Assembly (NCBI RefSeq): GCF_038396675.1
Contig: NC_088921.1
Span: 21,371,001 to 21,435,000, forward strand
Length of the DNA: 64,000 nt
Direction of reading: 5' to 3'
Source of the DNA: Hydra vulgaris
Taxonomy: Eukaryota > Cnidaria > Hydrozoa > Anthoathecata > Hydridae
A model generated the notes under the pieces. That model was not told where the DNA came from. It searched no databases and worked only from the letters and a program-made list of their open reading frames with translations. Position 1 is the first letter of the stretch; every line of letters begins with the position of its first letter. The position numbers and the translations under genes are program-made. Below are positions 1 through 8,773 of the stretch, piece after piece.

Positions 1-2
1 AT

Positions 3-1187
3 TGCCAAAATATTCTTGATAATATTCATGATCATTTAGAAATAGAATGTAATGAAAATAACGAATGTCGCTCAGGTTTGATTTATCCTGAATTAATACA
101 AAATACCAAAACCAAGTTTTCATATGCGCAAGCCGCAAAAGTTAATTATCCTAATCAATTCTTAAGACAACTTAATAAAACGTTATTATGTAAACTAGAA
201 TTAAATACGTCTATCAATGATGTTCTTATGGCTTTAGAAGAAAATGATCTAGACGGAGGTATTGAAGGCGTCCAAATTATACGGGCGGGAACAATGTTAG
301 AAATAACTATTAAAAATGATAAAATAAAAAACAAACTTCTAGAACGAGGGCTAGACATAAACGGCTATCACCATCGTTTTTATAATTCCACTCCAACGAG
401 AAATGTTAGTACTCGGGTAAATGTTTCTGTTTTAGGTCTGCCACTTGAGTATAAAGGCTGCATTGTCGGTAGAATTCTTGAGCAAAAAGGATATGGCAAA
501 CATATATACTCAAAATCCATTATGAAAAAAACACCAAAAAAGGGCACGGAATATTATTCTGGTATACTGGTTGCGGTAATGGACAACTTATACGAACCTA
601 TACCGAAAACAATAGAAATTGAAGGTTATACGGTTAGAATAATTCACACAGGGCAAGAAGGCAATCCAAAGATCGAAAATAAACTCACAAGTGTAACGGA
701 TAACAACAAGGGCAGAGAGACAAGCTTAAGTAAAACAGAAAAGATACCTTCAGTAAGCCCTTTAATTGATAGCAATGCCGATATAAATATAATCCAAACT
801 AAAACATTAACTAAAACTGTAGCAAATATTGAAAAGGAAAAAGAAAATGAGGAGAACCTGACTATAAATGAATTAAGTGAAATAAAAACAAATAATAACG
901 AATCAGACGTAAAAGAAAAAGATGCAGAAACTGATGAGACAATGCTTAATGAATATAACCATGATGATAACAACAGCGAACTAGAAGAGTCAAGCGATAT
1001 GGATATGATAGGGTTACGAGACAAAAATAATAAAAGGAAAATAACACCACAAACAATAAAAAATCACACAAAACGATCTAACAGAGACAATAATCTATGT
1101 GGGAAGGTCTCCTACCAAAATCAAGAAAACCAAATAAAAATACAAAACCAAAAATCAAATAAAAATATAAATTTTAAAATCAAATAA
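3..1187 (+). CDS. ORF1 protein of element A (RNA-binding, RRM-like), N-terminus cut by window
   Basis: The frame is open from base 3 to the stop at 1185-1187; the TTG at 78 is not a real start. The protein has a YAQAA motif, then two RRM-like regions. The second begins with an RNP2-like strand (VSVLGLP) and includes an RNP1-like strand (YYSGILVAVM). After about residue 210 it becomes a low-complexity hinge rich in E, N, D and K, and ends in a basic, N/K-rich tail that runs into A-rich DNA. ORF1 proteins of Tx1/L1-clade LINEs coat the element RNA and act as chaperones; that role is inferred by family. No CCHC knuckle is visible. Unlike the ORF1s at 8968, 11799, 13839, 16680 and 23768, it lacks the C-terminal 45-residue EW-ending module. 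Confidence 0.9.
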   Translation, partial: CQNILDNIHDHLEIECNENNECRSGLIYPELIQNTKTKFSYAQAAKVNYPNQFLRQLNKTLLCKLELNTSINDVLMALEENDLDGGIEGVQIIRAGTMLEITIKNDKIKNKLLERGLDINGYHHRFYNSTPTRNVSTRVNVSVLGLPLEYKGCIVGRILEQKGYGKHIYSKSIMKKTPKKGTEYYSGILVAVMDNLYEPIPKTIEIEGYTVRIIHTGQEGNPKIENKLTSVTDNNKGRETSLSKTEKIPSVSPLIDSNADINIIQTKTLTKTVANIEKEKENEENLTINELSEIKTNNNESDVKEKDAETDETMLNEYNHDDNNSELEESSDMDMIGLRDKNNKRKITPQTIKNHTKRSNRDNNLCGKVSYQNQENQIKIQNQKSNKNINFKIK

Positions 1188-1312
1188 AAATAAAAATAAT
1201 AAAAGAAAAAATCCAAATAAAAATATAAAAGTCCAAAACCAAATAAAAATATAAAATTAAGAAAAGCAAACAAAAATAAAAAAATCCAAAAAATTAAAAA
1301 AAAAACACTAAA

Positions 1313-4300
1313 ATGGCTTTCAGAATTCTTACCATAAATGTAAATGGCCTAAATGCCGATATAAAAAGAAACAACTTCATGAACTTTTTTAAGGAAATGA
1401 ACTATGATATTGTATGTGTTCAGGAGACGCACTGTACAAATGAAAAGAAGGACCTATGGAATAAAGAGTGGGAAAATAAAATCGGGGGATCTTCTATCTG
1501 GAACAACAACAGTAACAAAAGTTGTGGTGTCGCCATATTTACCAAACTTAAAACCATATTTCAGGAGGTAACTCAGGATGAAAACGGTAGAATCCTGGCA
1601 GTCACAATTAACTTTGAAAACACTGCAACCAGAATTATAAATATATACGCACCAAATAATCCACAGGAAAAAGAGAACTTTTTTAGCACTCTAAACAAAC
1701 ACACAAAATTATGTGACAGTATATACCTCGCAGGAGACTTCAATATGGTAGTTGACCCAACACTAGATAGAGAAGGAGGTGACCTCTACAACCCAAACAA
1801 TATCTTAGGAAAACAAAACTTAAATAGATTCTGTGAAAAATACAATCTTTCAGATACATTTCGAGTCCTTAATCCACATAAAAAAGAATTTACATACAAC
1901 AGTCCTGATCAAAGTTTTTGCAGTAGAATCGACAGAATTTATACGATAGTGGAAAAAACAAAAAAGCATAAGGCCACAATAGTAGAAACAGGTTTGAGTG
2001 ACCACAGAGGACTTTTGTACGAAATATTTATTGAAGCACAAAACAAAAGAGGGCCAGGCTATTGGCATTTAAATGTCACCCTTCTTTCTGACGTACGTTT
2101 TAGAGAAAGTCTAAAAACAAAATTCGAAAAACAAAAAACAAAAAAAGACGTATACGATAGCAAAAGCCAATGGTGGGACATGATCAAATACAAAATTAAA
2201 TCTACTGCCATCGACCTATCCTCAAAAATACAAAAAGAAAAAAATCTGAAAAAACTAACCTTAGAACAACAAATAAACACAGAAATGCAGTCGGGAAAGC
2301 CAAATTACGAAATTGTTAAAAATCTTGAACTGGAACTAAAAGAGCTGTTAAGAAAGAATGGAGTTTTCATTCGAACTAAACAAACTATTGTCGAGGATGA
2401 CGAATCCCCCTCAAAAACATTATTTCAAATGGAAAGAAACAATCAAGAAAAAAAAACAATAACAACGCTCAAGGATGGAGAAAGTACAATTATAGAAACA
2501 AAGAGTATACTTCCAAAAATAAGAGAATACTATAAAACCCTATACAAAAAAACAAATATAGCCAAAGAAAATCAAAGAAAGTTTTTATCCTGTATTGATA
2601 AGTCCTTGACAGACGACCAGAATGCTTCGCTTAACATCAGGTTCAGTAAAGAAGAACTTCATAATGCAACTATGTCACTTAAAAAAGGAAAGACTCCAGG
2701 TGTTGATGGAATACCTATAGAGTTCTACCAGGAGTTTTGGGATATTGTTGGTGAGGAATTCACAAACCTAGCCAACATGATCATATTTGATACCGAGGAA
2801 CAACTTTCATGGTCACAAAGAACTGCTCTCATTAGTCTTCTACCAAAGGGAGGAGACTTAACTGAGTTGAAAAATTGGCGACCTATTTCACTACTCTGTA
2901 GTGATTATAAAATAATAACAAAAGCTCTGGCTTTAAGATTATCAAATGTACTAGATTTTTTATTCGGAACATCTCAAACGTGCTCGGTCCCGGGCAGAAA
3001 CATCTATTCTAACATTTTTCTAGTTCGGGATCTCATTCAATATACCAATGAAAAAAATATCAAAAGCTTTATCCTGACAATTGATCAAGAAAAAGCTTTT
3101 GACAAGATTGATCGTAACTATCTAATTGAAGTAATGGAAAAATACAACCTCGGAAAAAACTTCGTAAATGCTATAAAGCAAACTTTGAAAAACAACCAGT
3201 CCTTAATTCTAAACAATGGATATATGAGTGAGCCCCTAAATATTGAAAGAGGAGTTAGGCAAGGGGATCCTGTATCACTGATGTTATACTGCTTAGCAGT
3301 GGAACCGCTTGCTATCTCAATTAGAAATAACCATAAAATTGACGGAATTCCACTGCCAGGTTCAAAAACAACTCTAAAAGTCATGCAATATGCAGATGAT
3401 ACATCAATTTTTATTAAAAACTCTTACTCAGTTAATGAAGTGTTTGAAACCCTTGACAGATTCGAAGAGGCGTCAGGATCAAACATTAATAGAGAGAAAA
3501 CAAAAGCGCTAGCTCTAGGTGGCTTCAACTACCTTGAATACGAAAAAACGATCATCGCACTCAAACAAAAAAATTATAATATTCAGTGGTCAAATACAAC
3601 AGGATTGAGAATTCTAGGAATACACTTTCACACTGACCTTGCATTCACAGCCAGCATCAACTGGAATAAGGCCTACGGCAACTTTGCCAAAAGGGTTGGA
3701 GGCTTTAAATTTAGGAATGTTTCGCTAAGATGCAAGGCTATGTTTATTAATACTCTTGCTCTCTCTAAAATATGGTTTGTGGCCAATGTTTTTCCGCTTA
3801 ACAAACTACAAGGAAAACAAATAAAAAAAGATATTTCCAGGTATCTGTGGAATAGTGAATATGCAGAGCCAATCAAAAGAGATATCCTCAACTTACCCGT
3901 AGACAAAGGAGGTCTTGGAATATTAGATATAGAAAAGCAAGGTATAGCTCTGAGATTGAAACATATATTTAACATGAGAGAAAGTCAAAACCCTCACGAA
4001 CTGTACTATTTACAAAACTTCTTTTTAGGATATCCTCTCAATAAATATGCCAAAAGACACTTCCAACAATGGCTATATCTCACAGAAAATAAATTTCCAA
4101 AATCACTTAATTTTCCTCCTTTTTATTATAATGATATTTTGGAGACCTTAAAAAGATCTGAAGATATATTTAAAATAAATAAAAAAACTGCAAAAAATCT
4201 TTACTGTTATATACAGAGGACACAAGAAAACACAAGCATTACGAAAATACATGCAGCCTGGGAAGCAAAACTGCAAAGAAATTTACCATGGTCATCAATT

Positions 4301-4900
4301 TGGCAAAGAAGTTTTAATTCATATGCCCAAGGTCCTTGTAAGAACACACTGTGGAGAATCTTAACAGATTCGATACCAACTCTAGAAAAAATACATGCCT
4401 GGAAAAGAAACCGTGGGAGAGGAAACGGTTTATGTAAATCATGCGAAAAAAAGGAGAATACCCTGCATCCTTTTCTCCATTGCAAAAAAGCAAGAAGAGT
4501 TTGGAATAGCATGAAACCAATCTACAAATCCCTTCTACCTAGTAGGGACTTTAATATAGTACACGTAATATTTCAAATTAACATCGAAGACCTAGTAAAA
4601 AATAATAAACTTGCAAAACTTATAACAACAATAACACATATAGTTACAACCGAGTTATGGAGGGCAAGAAATAAAAGATTAAAAGAAAACACAAATATAA
4701 CAGCTCTCGCAATATTTCAAAATATTAAAAGCGAAATAAAATATATATGGAGAGTAAAGTACAATAAAGCCCTCAGGGAGAACAACATCACAAACTTCCA
4801 CGAAACTTACTCAATAAACAATGCCATCAGTGTATTCGACCTAAACAACTTAATCTTTACATTTAAAAAAAAAAAAAACAAACTAACAAACAAAGAATAA
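1313..4900 (+). CDS. ORF2 protein of element A: AP endonuclease + reverse transcriptase + CCHC
   Basis: Intact 1195-residue polyprotein that would nick U2 and prime reverse transcription there. The exonuclease/endonuclease/phosphatase domain is at about residues 1-240, with QETH (E38), GDFN (141-144), SRIDRIY (204-210) and SDH (229-231). A linker of about 200 residues follows. The RT domain has GVDGIP (463-468), LLPK and NWRPISLL (509-528), motif A IDQEKAFD (590-597), motif B RGVRQGDP (646-653), motif C YADD (693-696) and a GSNIN.EKTKA motif after it. A C-terminal zinc knuckle is formed by C1041, C1044, H1052 and C1057, the spacing usual in L1 and Tx1 proteins. All catalytic residues are present, there is no frameshift, and the length is normal for the clade, so it may be active. 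The ATG at 1313 lies 125 bp after the ORF1 stop, so translation probably needs reinitiation or an internal start. Confidence 0.95.
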   Translation: MAFRILTINVNGLNADIKRNNFMNFFKEMNYDIVCVQETHCTNEKKDLWNKEWENKIGGSSIWNNNSNKSCGVAIFTKLKTIFQEVTQDENGRILAVTINFENTATRIINIYAPNNPQEKENFFSTLNKHTKLCDSIYLAGDFNMVVDPTLDREGGDLYNPNNILGKQNLNRFCEKYNLSDTFRVLNPHKKEFTYNSPDQSFCSRIDRIYTIVEKTKKHKATIVETGLSDHRGLLYEIFIEAQNKRGPGYWHLNVTLLSDVRFRESLKTKFEKQKTKKDVYDSKSQWWDMIKYKIKSTAIDLSSKIQKEKNLKKLTLEQQINTEMQSGKPNYEIVKNLELELKELLRKNGVFIRTKQTIVEDDESPSKTLFQMERNNQEKKTITTLKDGESTIIETKSILPKIREYYKTLYKKTNIAKENQRKFLSCIDKSLTDDQNASLNIRFSKEELHNATMSLKKGKTPGVDGIPIEFYQEFWDIVGEEFTNLANMIIFDTEEQLSWSQRTALISLLPKGGDLTELKNWRPISLLCSDYKIITKALALRLSNVLDFLFGTSQTCSVPGRNIYSNIFLVRDLIQYTNEKNIKSFILTIDQEKAFDKIDRNYLIEVMEKYNLGKNFVNAIKQTLKNNQSLILNNGYMSEPLNIERGVRQGDPVSLMLYCLAVEPLAISIRNNHKIDGIPLPGSKTTLKVMQYADDTSIFIKNSYSVNEVFETLDRFEEASGSNINREKTKALALGGFNYLEYEKTIIALKQKNYNIQWSNTTGLRILGIHFHTDLAFTASINWNKAYGNFAKRVGGFKFRNVSLRCKAMFINTLALSKIWFVANVFPLNKLQGKQIKKDISRYLWNSEYAEPIKRDILNLPVDKGGLGILDIEKQGIALRLKHIFNMRESQNPHELYYLQNFFLGYPLNKYAKRHFQQWLYLTENKFPKSLNFPPFYYNDILETLKRSEDIFKINKKTAKNLYCYIQRTQENTSITKIHAAWEAKLQRNLPWSSIWQRSFNSYAQGPCKNTLWRILTDSIPTLEKIHAWKRNRGRGNGLCKSCEKKENTLHPFLHCKKARRVWNSMKPIYKSLLPSRDFNIVHVIFQINIEDLVKNNKLAKLITTITHIVTTELWRARNKRLKENTNITALAIFQNIKSEIKYIWRVKYNKALRENNITNFHETYSINNAISVFDLNNLIFTFKKKKNKLTNKE

Positions 4901-4981
4901 ACTCCCAAACTAAAATCGCAATAAAATAATCCATACCTTAATAATAAAAATAAAAAATAAAAAAAAAAAAAAAAAAAAAAA

Positions 4982-5147
4982 GTATCTGTTCTTATCAGTT
5001 TAATATCAGTTTAAAATGGTACGCCGGCACAGTCCGGCTCATATATTAATCTGATTTTTGGCATTAGGTCATGGGATCATAGGTTTACCTTGCCCTGACC
5101 ACGGGTTGCCTCGGCTTTGCACTACTGTTGAGCGCGGCCCAGATTGG
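4982..5147 (+). pseudogene. U2: U2 snRNA 3' part (nt 36-192) after element A
   Basis: Starts exactly at U2 nt 36 after the poly(A) of element A and keeps the Sm site and stem-loops III/IV. It has no promoter and no 5' domain. It is 9 nt longer than the consensus because a piece of cagttta/atcag is duplicated just after the target site. It also has a C to T change in the loop IV region (actactgttg). Confidence 0.95.
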
Positions 5148-5321
5148 AAAAAAGAAAATATCTTCACTTTCAGAGTGTCTAACATCGCTAATGGTCTCAG
5201 CTGCTGCTGCTGATGATGCTGCTGATGATGACGACGACGAAAATGATTAGACGTTCTAATTCAAACCACAAGTACATTGTTGAAGACGGCGTCAGTCCGA
5301 CTATGTCTGCAGTGTTCAGTT
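5148..5321 (+). promoter_or_regulatory. U2 unit spacer with 3' processing region and next U2 promoter
   Basis: 174-bp spacer, repeated almost unchanged in every unit. Just after the U2 3' end is an A-rich stretch (ggaaaaaagaaaat) and actttcagagtg, where an snRNA 3' box would lie; I cannot assign its exact bases. The middle holds a run of CTG, GAT and GAC triplets. The last 65 bp are the most constant part and should carry the proximal sequence element. There is no TATA box near -30, as expected for a polymerase II snRNA gene. Confidence 0.7.
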
Positions 5322-5368
5322 ATCGCTTCTCGGCCTAATGGCTAAGATCAAGTGTAGTATCTGTTCTT
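5322..5368 (+). pseudogene. U2: U2 snRNA 5' part (nt 1-47), interrupted by elements B and C
   Basis: Normal U2 5' end with its own spacer promoter, cut after ctgttctt (nt 47), 3 nt earlier than in most other interrupted copies. The branch-point recognition sequence GTAGTA (nt 33-38) is intact in this half. Confidence 0.95.
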
Positions 5369-5967
5369 TTAACTGGAGACGATTCAAGAACTTTGATCGT
5401 CTAAATTGCAATAATGAAGACCTAATAGAATTTAAAACATATAAAAAACTTGAATGGCTACAGTTCGAAAGAGCTAACACGAAGTATAAAGCAATAGACG
5501 AAAAAGTAAATCTTAATAAAATTGTTATACCATCTGCATTTCAACAAATGGATTCCGGAGAAATGTATGCTTACAACATAAAAGAATTCCAGAACTTTGA
5601 TAAAATGACTGCTGAAAGAAGTGAAAGGTATAGATATACAGCTTGTAGAAAAGCAGAGTGGGAACAGCGAAAAAAAGAGCATTCGCAGTTTCACCCTTAC
5701 CACGAAAAGAAACAAAAAGAGCGTGATCTGAAAAAAGAAGCCTATCACTCAAAAAAGCTCAAATTAACGCCAGTAACAGAAGATCAAAAACTCACTTAAA
5801 ATCAAAATAAAAATAAAAAATATATAAATCCTAAAAAAAGTATAAACAACAATATAAACAGACTTAAACATAATCAGAATAATAAAAAAAACAAAATAAA
5901 ATAAAAATATAAAACTTCATATAAACAAATAAAAAATATAAAAACTGTAACCCGTTAAACGGTTTAG

Positions 5968-6000
<33 letters not shown>
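5369..6000 (+). mobile_element. Element B: 5'-truncated relative of the ORF1-only U2 elements
   Basis: Begins in mid-ORF1 directly at U2 nt 47 and ends in a poly(A) of about 33 nt. It is followed by gtatctgttctt (6001-6012), a 12-bp target duplication with 5357-5368. 5' truncation is the usual outcome of incomplete target-primed reverse transcription. Its 3' UTR (5800-5967) is A-rich and ends in a small hairpin (ccgt/acgg) instead of the CTAGGGCC motif. It is therefore a subfamily distinct from C, D and G. Whether the full element had ORF2 cannot be told, but the ORF1 stop is only about 170 nt from the tail, so ORF2 was absent downstream. Confidence 0.9.
5371..5799 (+). pseudogene. C-terminal fragment of ORF1 (element B), double-module region
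   Basis: About 142 codons in frame to a stop, matching the C-terminal part of the ORF1 at 16680. It keeps most of module 1 (from NWRRFKNFDRLNC to EW) and all of module 2 (IPSAFQQMDSG to RKAEW), then the basic tail with KKQKERDLKK. The open frame upstream to 5338 is U2 sequence read by chance. It has no start of its own. The fragment is a third, diverged sequence for the duplicated module, and module 2 aligns without gaps to the other copies. Confidence 0.85.
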
Positions 6001-6003
<3 letters not shown>

Positions 6004-6094
6004 TCTGTTCTTGATTCTTGATCTTAGGTATAAAACTGAGCTAGTGATCACCTTTAGTGAGGTCTACGTGCCTCATTAGTGATTGCTAAGGGTT

Positions 6095-6119
6095 TACCTT
6101 ACCCCTTCAACGGGTTGCC
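6095..6119 (+). other. U2 stem-loop III-like segment in the 5' UTR of element C
   Basis: Reads tttacctta-cccc then caacgggttgcc. U2 nt 129-155 of this species reads tttaccttg-ccct then ccacgggttgcc. This copy is closer to the host U2 than those in the D-type elements, in the same order and orientation. Confidence 0.65.
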
Positions 6120-6255
6120 GGTACGGCAATTTTAGTTTGGAGAGGTTTAAGGGAGATTGAGTTTTAGTGAATATTGAGTGTTTTATGAGTGTTAGGAGGT
6201 CTACTGGCCTTTAGAGTGACAGAGAGGTTATTTATACGTTGAGTATAAACTAATC

Positions 6256-7590
6256 ATGGCTTTAAAAAGTCCATTAACTTTAAACTTACCGGACAATAAT
6301 GTCCAAATTAAAAGCTATGCTCAAGCAACATCTTTGAAAACGAATGAGTTTACTAGCTTAAAAAACACACTGCTTAGTAACATCGAGAAAAATATAACTC
6401 AAGACGACATTCTTACAGCAATTGAAGATGTTGGACTTGATAAAGAGCTGGAAGGTTTTCAAATAATACGAAACGGGACTATGATGGAAATTGTAATGAG
6501 AACGGAAAAGGCAAAACATTTCCTTCAAGAGAAGGGACTTACTATAAATGGTCAACACCACCGTTTTTATAATTCCACTCCTACTAGGAATATTAGTAAG
6601 CGAGTGGCTGTGTCCGTGATAGGCCTTCCACTTGAAAAGAAGTTCTTTCCCGTCGGGAAAGCGTTAGAAGAGTTAGGCTATGGAAAACACATACATACTA
6701 GACCGGTGTTTAGACATACGCCTAAAAATAAGACGCCATATTATTCAGGGATAATAGTGGCTGTTATGGACAATCTTGAGCAGCCAATACCAAAGCAAAT
6801 AAAACTGAAAGGGTACAATGTGAGAGCAATCTATACTGGACAGGAGGAAGCAGGAAGTGTCCCAAGGGAAGAGAAACCTATCGAAGAAATAAATGAACAA
6901 GCAAAACCAAGTACAGAGACAATTAAAGAAGTAGAGGAGCAACCCGTAGATATGGTTATAGTACAAAGTATTAGTGAATCACCCGTAGAGTGTTTAGTTT
7001 TAAAGTGTAAGACACAAGAGTGCACAGAAAAAGTAATAAATGATATTCCTAAAGTAACAAATGAAACAGAAGAAGTATGCACACCAACAAGTACCAAGAA
7101 AGTCAAACTATCAATAAATACCGAAACCACCACACATAAACAAATCATACCAAAAACTACCATAGAAGAAGAAACAGAGCAAATCGTTAACATACCATCC
7201 GAAGAATTAAATAATGAACAAGCGATAGAAAACCATTACTATGATAATAGACACGAAAGAAAAGAAATCGATGTATCTGGTGTTCAATTACCAAAAGAAT
7301 TTGAAACCATGAGTTACCAAGATATATGGTGCTACAACGCAAATTATTTTCACGGCTTTAACAAAAATGATTGCAGCGAAGAAGATCTAAAAATTTATGT
7401 TCGGTATAGAAGAGCTGAGTATGAAAAACAAAAAATGGAACGAAGACAAGAGTATGAGGAAGAAAAACAAGCAAAACGGAAATTGTACGAAGAAGAAAAA
7501 ATAGCTAGACGAAAGGCAATAAAGGAGGCTAAGCTTCTACAAAATCAGCAACAGAAAAATTTCATAAATAACCGAGACGAGTGGTATTAG
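6256..7590 (+). CDS. ORF1 protein of element C (444 aa), single C-terminal module
   Basis: Intact ORF in an otherwise ORF2-less element. It has the SYAQA motif near residue 20, a first RRM-like region (about 38-105), and a second (about 117-196) with VSVIGLP and YYSGIIVAVM. A 140-residue hinge rich in T, E and V follows, then one copy of the 45-residue module (345-389, LPKEFETM to RRAEY) and a highly charged helix of K/R/E repeats (about 390-430), likely a coiled coil or single alpha helix. Related ORF1s have two modules ending in EW; here the terminal residue is Y. The start is ATG at 6256 (taatcATGGC, favourable context). Role inferred: RNA binding and assembly of the element ribonucleoprotein. 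Confidence 0.88.
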   Translation: MALKSPLTLNLPDNNVQIKSYAQATSLKTNEFTSLKNTLLSNIEKNITQDDILTAIEDVGLDKELEGFQIIRNGTMMEIVMRTEKAKHFLQEKGLTINGQHHRFYNSTPTRNISKRVAVSVIGLPLEKKFFPVGKALEELGYGKHIHTRPVFRHTPKNKTPYYSGIIVAVMDNLEQPIPKQIKLKGYNVRAIYTGQEEAGSVPREEKPIEEINEQAKPSTETIKEVEEQPVDMVIVQSISESPVECLVLKCKTQECTEKVINDIPKVTNETEEVCTPTSTKKVKLSINTETTTHKQIIPKTTIEEETEQIVNIPSEELNNEQAIENHYYDNRHERKEIDVSGVQLPKEFETMSYQDIWCYNANYFHGFNKNDCSEEDLKIYVRYRRAEYEKQKMERRQEYEEEKQAKRKLYEEEKIARRKAIKEAKLLQNQQQKNFINNRDEWY

Positions 7591-7895
7591 AAAAATGTCT
7601 CAAAAATAAAAAATTAAAAATAAAAAAACATTTAGAATTACAAAGAAAAATTTAAAAAAACTAAAACAAAAATTAAAAAAAAATACTAAAAAACCAAACA
7701 AATACTTTTACTTACCTTAAAAATATATACATAACTTTAATATTAAAGCTTCCTAGCTTCGGCTTTGTAGCAATATTAAATACTTTTAATTAGGCAATTA
7801 AAAATAATAACATTTCCAAACAAACAAAAAATAAACCTATCTTCTAGGACCCTGTGTAAGCCTGATATCAGCTTCAGGTATACCTAGTTGTATAG

Positions 7896-7923
<28 letters not shown>

Positions 7924-7926
<3 letters not shown>

Positions 7927-8080
7927 TCTGTTCTTATCAGTTTAATATCTGGTACGCCGGCACAGTCCGGCTCATATATTAATCTGATTTTTGGCATTAG
8001 GTCATGGGATCATAGGTTTACCTTGCCCTGACCACGGGTTGCCTCGGCTTTGCACTACTGCTGAGCGCGGCCCAGATTGG
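7924..8080 (+). pseudogene. U2: U2 snRNA 3' part (nt 36-192) after element C
   Basis: Begins at gtatctgttcttatc after the poly(A) of element C and is consensus to its 3' end. It has no promoter or 5' domain, so it should not make U2. Confidence 0.95.
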
Positions 8081-8189
8081 AAAAAAGAAAATATCTTCAC
8101 TTTCAGAGTGTCTAACATCGCTAATGGTCTCAGCTGCTGCTGCTGATGATGCTGCTGATGATGACGACGACGAAAATGATTAGACGTTC

Positions 8190-8210
8190 TAATTCAAACC
8201 ACAAGTACAT
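8190..8210 (+). promoter_or_regulatory. Putative proximal sequence element (PSE) of the U2 gene at 8255
   Basis: taattcaaaccacaagtac sits at -65 to -45 from the U2 start, the position of PSEs in animal snRNA genes, and its TAATTC...ACC core recalls insect PSEA. It is repeated unchanged in nearly every unit. The assignment is by position and resemblance only. Confidence 0.45.
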
Positions 8211-8254
8211 TGTTGAAGACGGCGTCAGTCCGACTATGTCTGCAGTGTTCAGTT

Positions 8255-8446
8255 ATCGCTTCTCGGCCTAATGGCTAAGATCAAGTGTAGTATCTGTTCT
8301 TATCAGTTTAATATCTGGTACGCCGGCACAGTCCGGCTCATATATTAATCTGATTTTTGGCATTAGGTCATGGGATCATAGGTTTACCTTGCCCTAACCA
8401 CGGGTTGCCTCGGCTTTGCACTACTGCTGAGCGCGGCCCAGATTGG
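8255..8446 (+). ncRNA. U2: U2 spliceosomal snRNA gene, intact
   Basis: U2 pairs with the intron branch point in the spliceosome. The 5' end ATCGCTTCTCGGCC and the segment GGCTAAGATCAAGTGTAGTATCTG match U2 of other animals almost base for base. GTAGTA, the branch-point recognition sequence, is at nt 33-38. Stem-loop IIb is the GCCGG/CCGGC pair near nt 69-83, the Sm site ATTTTTGG is at about nt 99-106, and stem-loop IV has CTCGGC/GCTGAG closing a loop with TTGCACTAC. The 3' end at 192 is my estimate from folding and from the human length of 188. One change from consensus is G142A. It is flanked by a normal promoter and spacer and lies between elements C and D. Confidence 0.95.
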
Positions 8447-8620
8447 AAAAAAGAAAATATCTTCACTTTCAGAGTGTCTAACATCGCTAATGGTCTCAGC
8501 TGCTGCTGCTGATGATGCTGCTGATGATGACGACGACGAAAATGATTAGACGTTCTAATTCAAACCACAAGTACATTGTTGAAGACGGCGTCAGTCCGAC
8601 TATGTCTGCAGTGTTCAGTT

Positions 8621-8670
8621 ATCGCTTCTCGGCCTAATGGCTAAGATCAAGTGTAGTATCTGTTCTTATC
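8621..8670 (+). pseudogene. U2: U2 snRNA 5' part (nt 1-50), interrupted by element D
   Basis: Consensus U2 5' half with full promoter, joined to element D after ttatc. A transcript from here would start as U2 and continue into the element leader. Confidence 0.95.
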
Positions 8671-8710
8671 TTAGTTTAATTAGGCGAGCTAGTGATCCAT
8701 ACTTGTATAA

Positions 8711-8730
8711 AGAAGGTCTACTGGCCTTCT
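8711..8730 (+). other. 5' UTR hairpin 1 of element D (AGAAGG/CCTTCT, loop tctactgg)
   Basis: Perfect 6-bp stem. The same loop recurs in hairpin 2 (8918-8933, GAGG/CCTC) and in the leaders of C, E, F, G and H, while the stem bases change in pairs. Confidence 0.55.
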
Positions 8731-8745
8731 GAGTGTATTGAGTGT

Positions 8746-8773
8746 TACCTTGCTCCCTCCACGGGTTGCAAGG
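8746..8773 (+). other. U2 stem-loop III-like segment in the 5' UTR of element D
   Basis: TACCTTGC, 5 nt of different sequence, then CCACGGGTTGC, followed by AAGG so that ACCTTGC pairs with GCAAGGT. Host U2 nt 131-154 has TACCTTGC...CCACGGGTTGC. Upstream, agtttaat at 8673-8680 equals U2 nt 51-58, so two U2 blocks occur in U2 order at nearly U2 spacing. Confidence 0.65.

Larger units (their letters stand above)
1..4981 (+). mobile_element. Element A: autonomous Keno-type (Tx1 clade) U2-targeted LINE, 5' end outside window
   Basis: Two-ORF non-LTR retrotransposon ending in a poly(A) tract (about 4959-4981) that runs straight into U2 at nt 36 (gtatctgttcttatcag, from 4982). An A-rich 125-bp stretch (1188-1312) separates ORF1 from ORF2. 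The 3' UTR is short (4901 to about 4958) and lacks the CTAGGGCC motif found in the ORF1-only elements. The Tx1-clade assignment rests on ORF2 domain order (APE, RT, CCHC) and on insertion in U2, as known for Keno. Utopia also targets U2 but uses a restriction-like endonuclease, which is not what is seen here. The 5' UTR and left U2 junction lie outside the window. It is the only copy here with both ORFs and so the only candidate in this window for a source of retrotransposition machinery. Confidence 0.92.
6013..7923 (+). mobile_element. Element C: full-length ORF1-only U2-targeted element
   Basis: Lies directly after the 12-bp U2 piece that ends element B, and is followed by poly(A) (about 7895-7923) and U2 from nt 36, so it inserted into the target duplication left by B. 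The 5' UTR is 243 bp (6013-6255), one intact ORF1 follows (6256-7590), then an A-rich 3' UTR ending in ctaggaccctgtgtaag. No trace of ORF2 is present between the ORF1 stop and the tail. The leader has a U2-like segment (6095-6119) and two copies of a GGTCTAC hairpin motif (6058-6075 and about 6197-6210). It is the most diverged member of the ORF1-only group. Confidence 0.9.
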
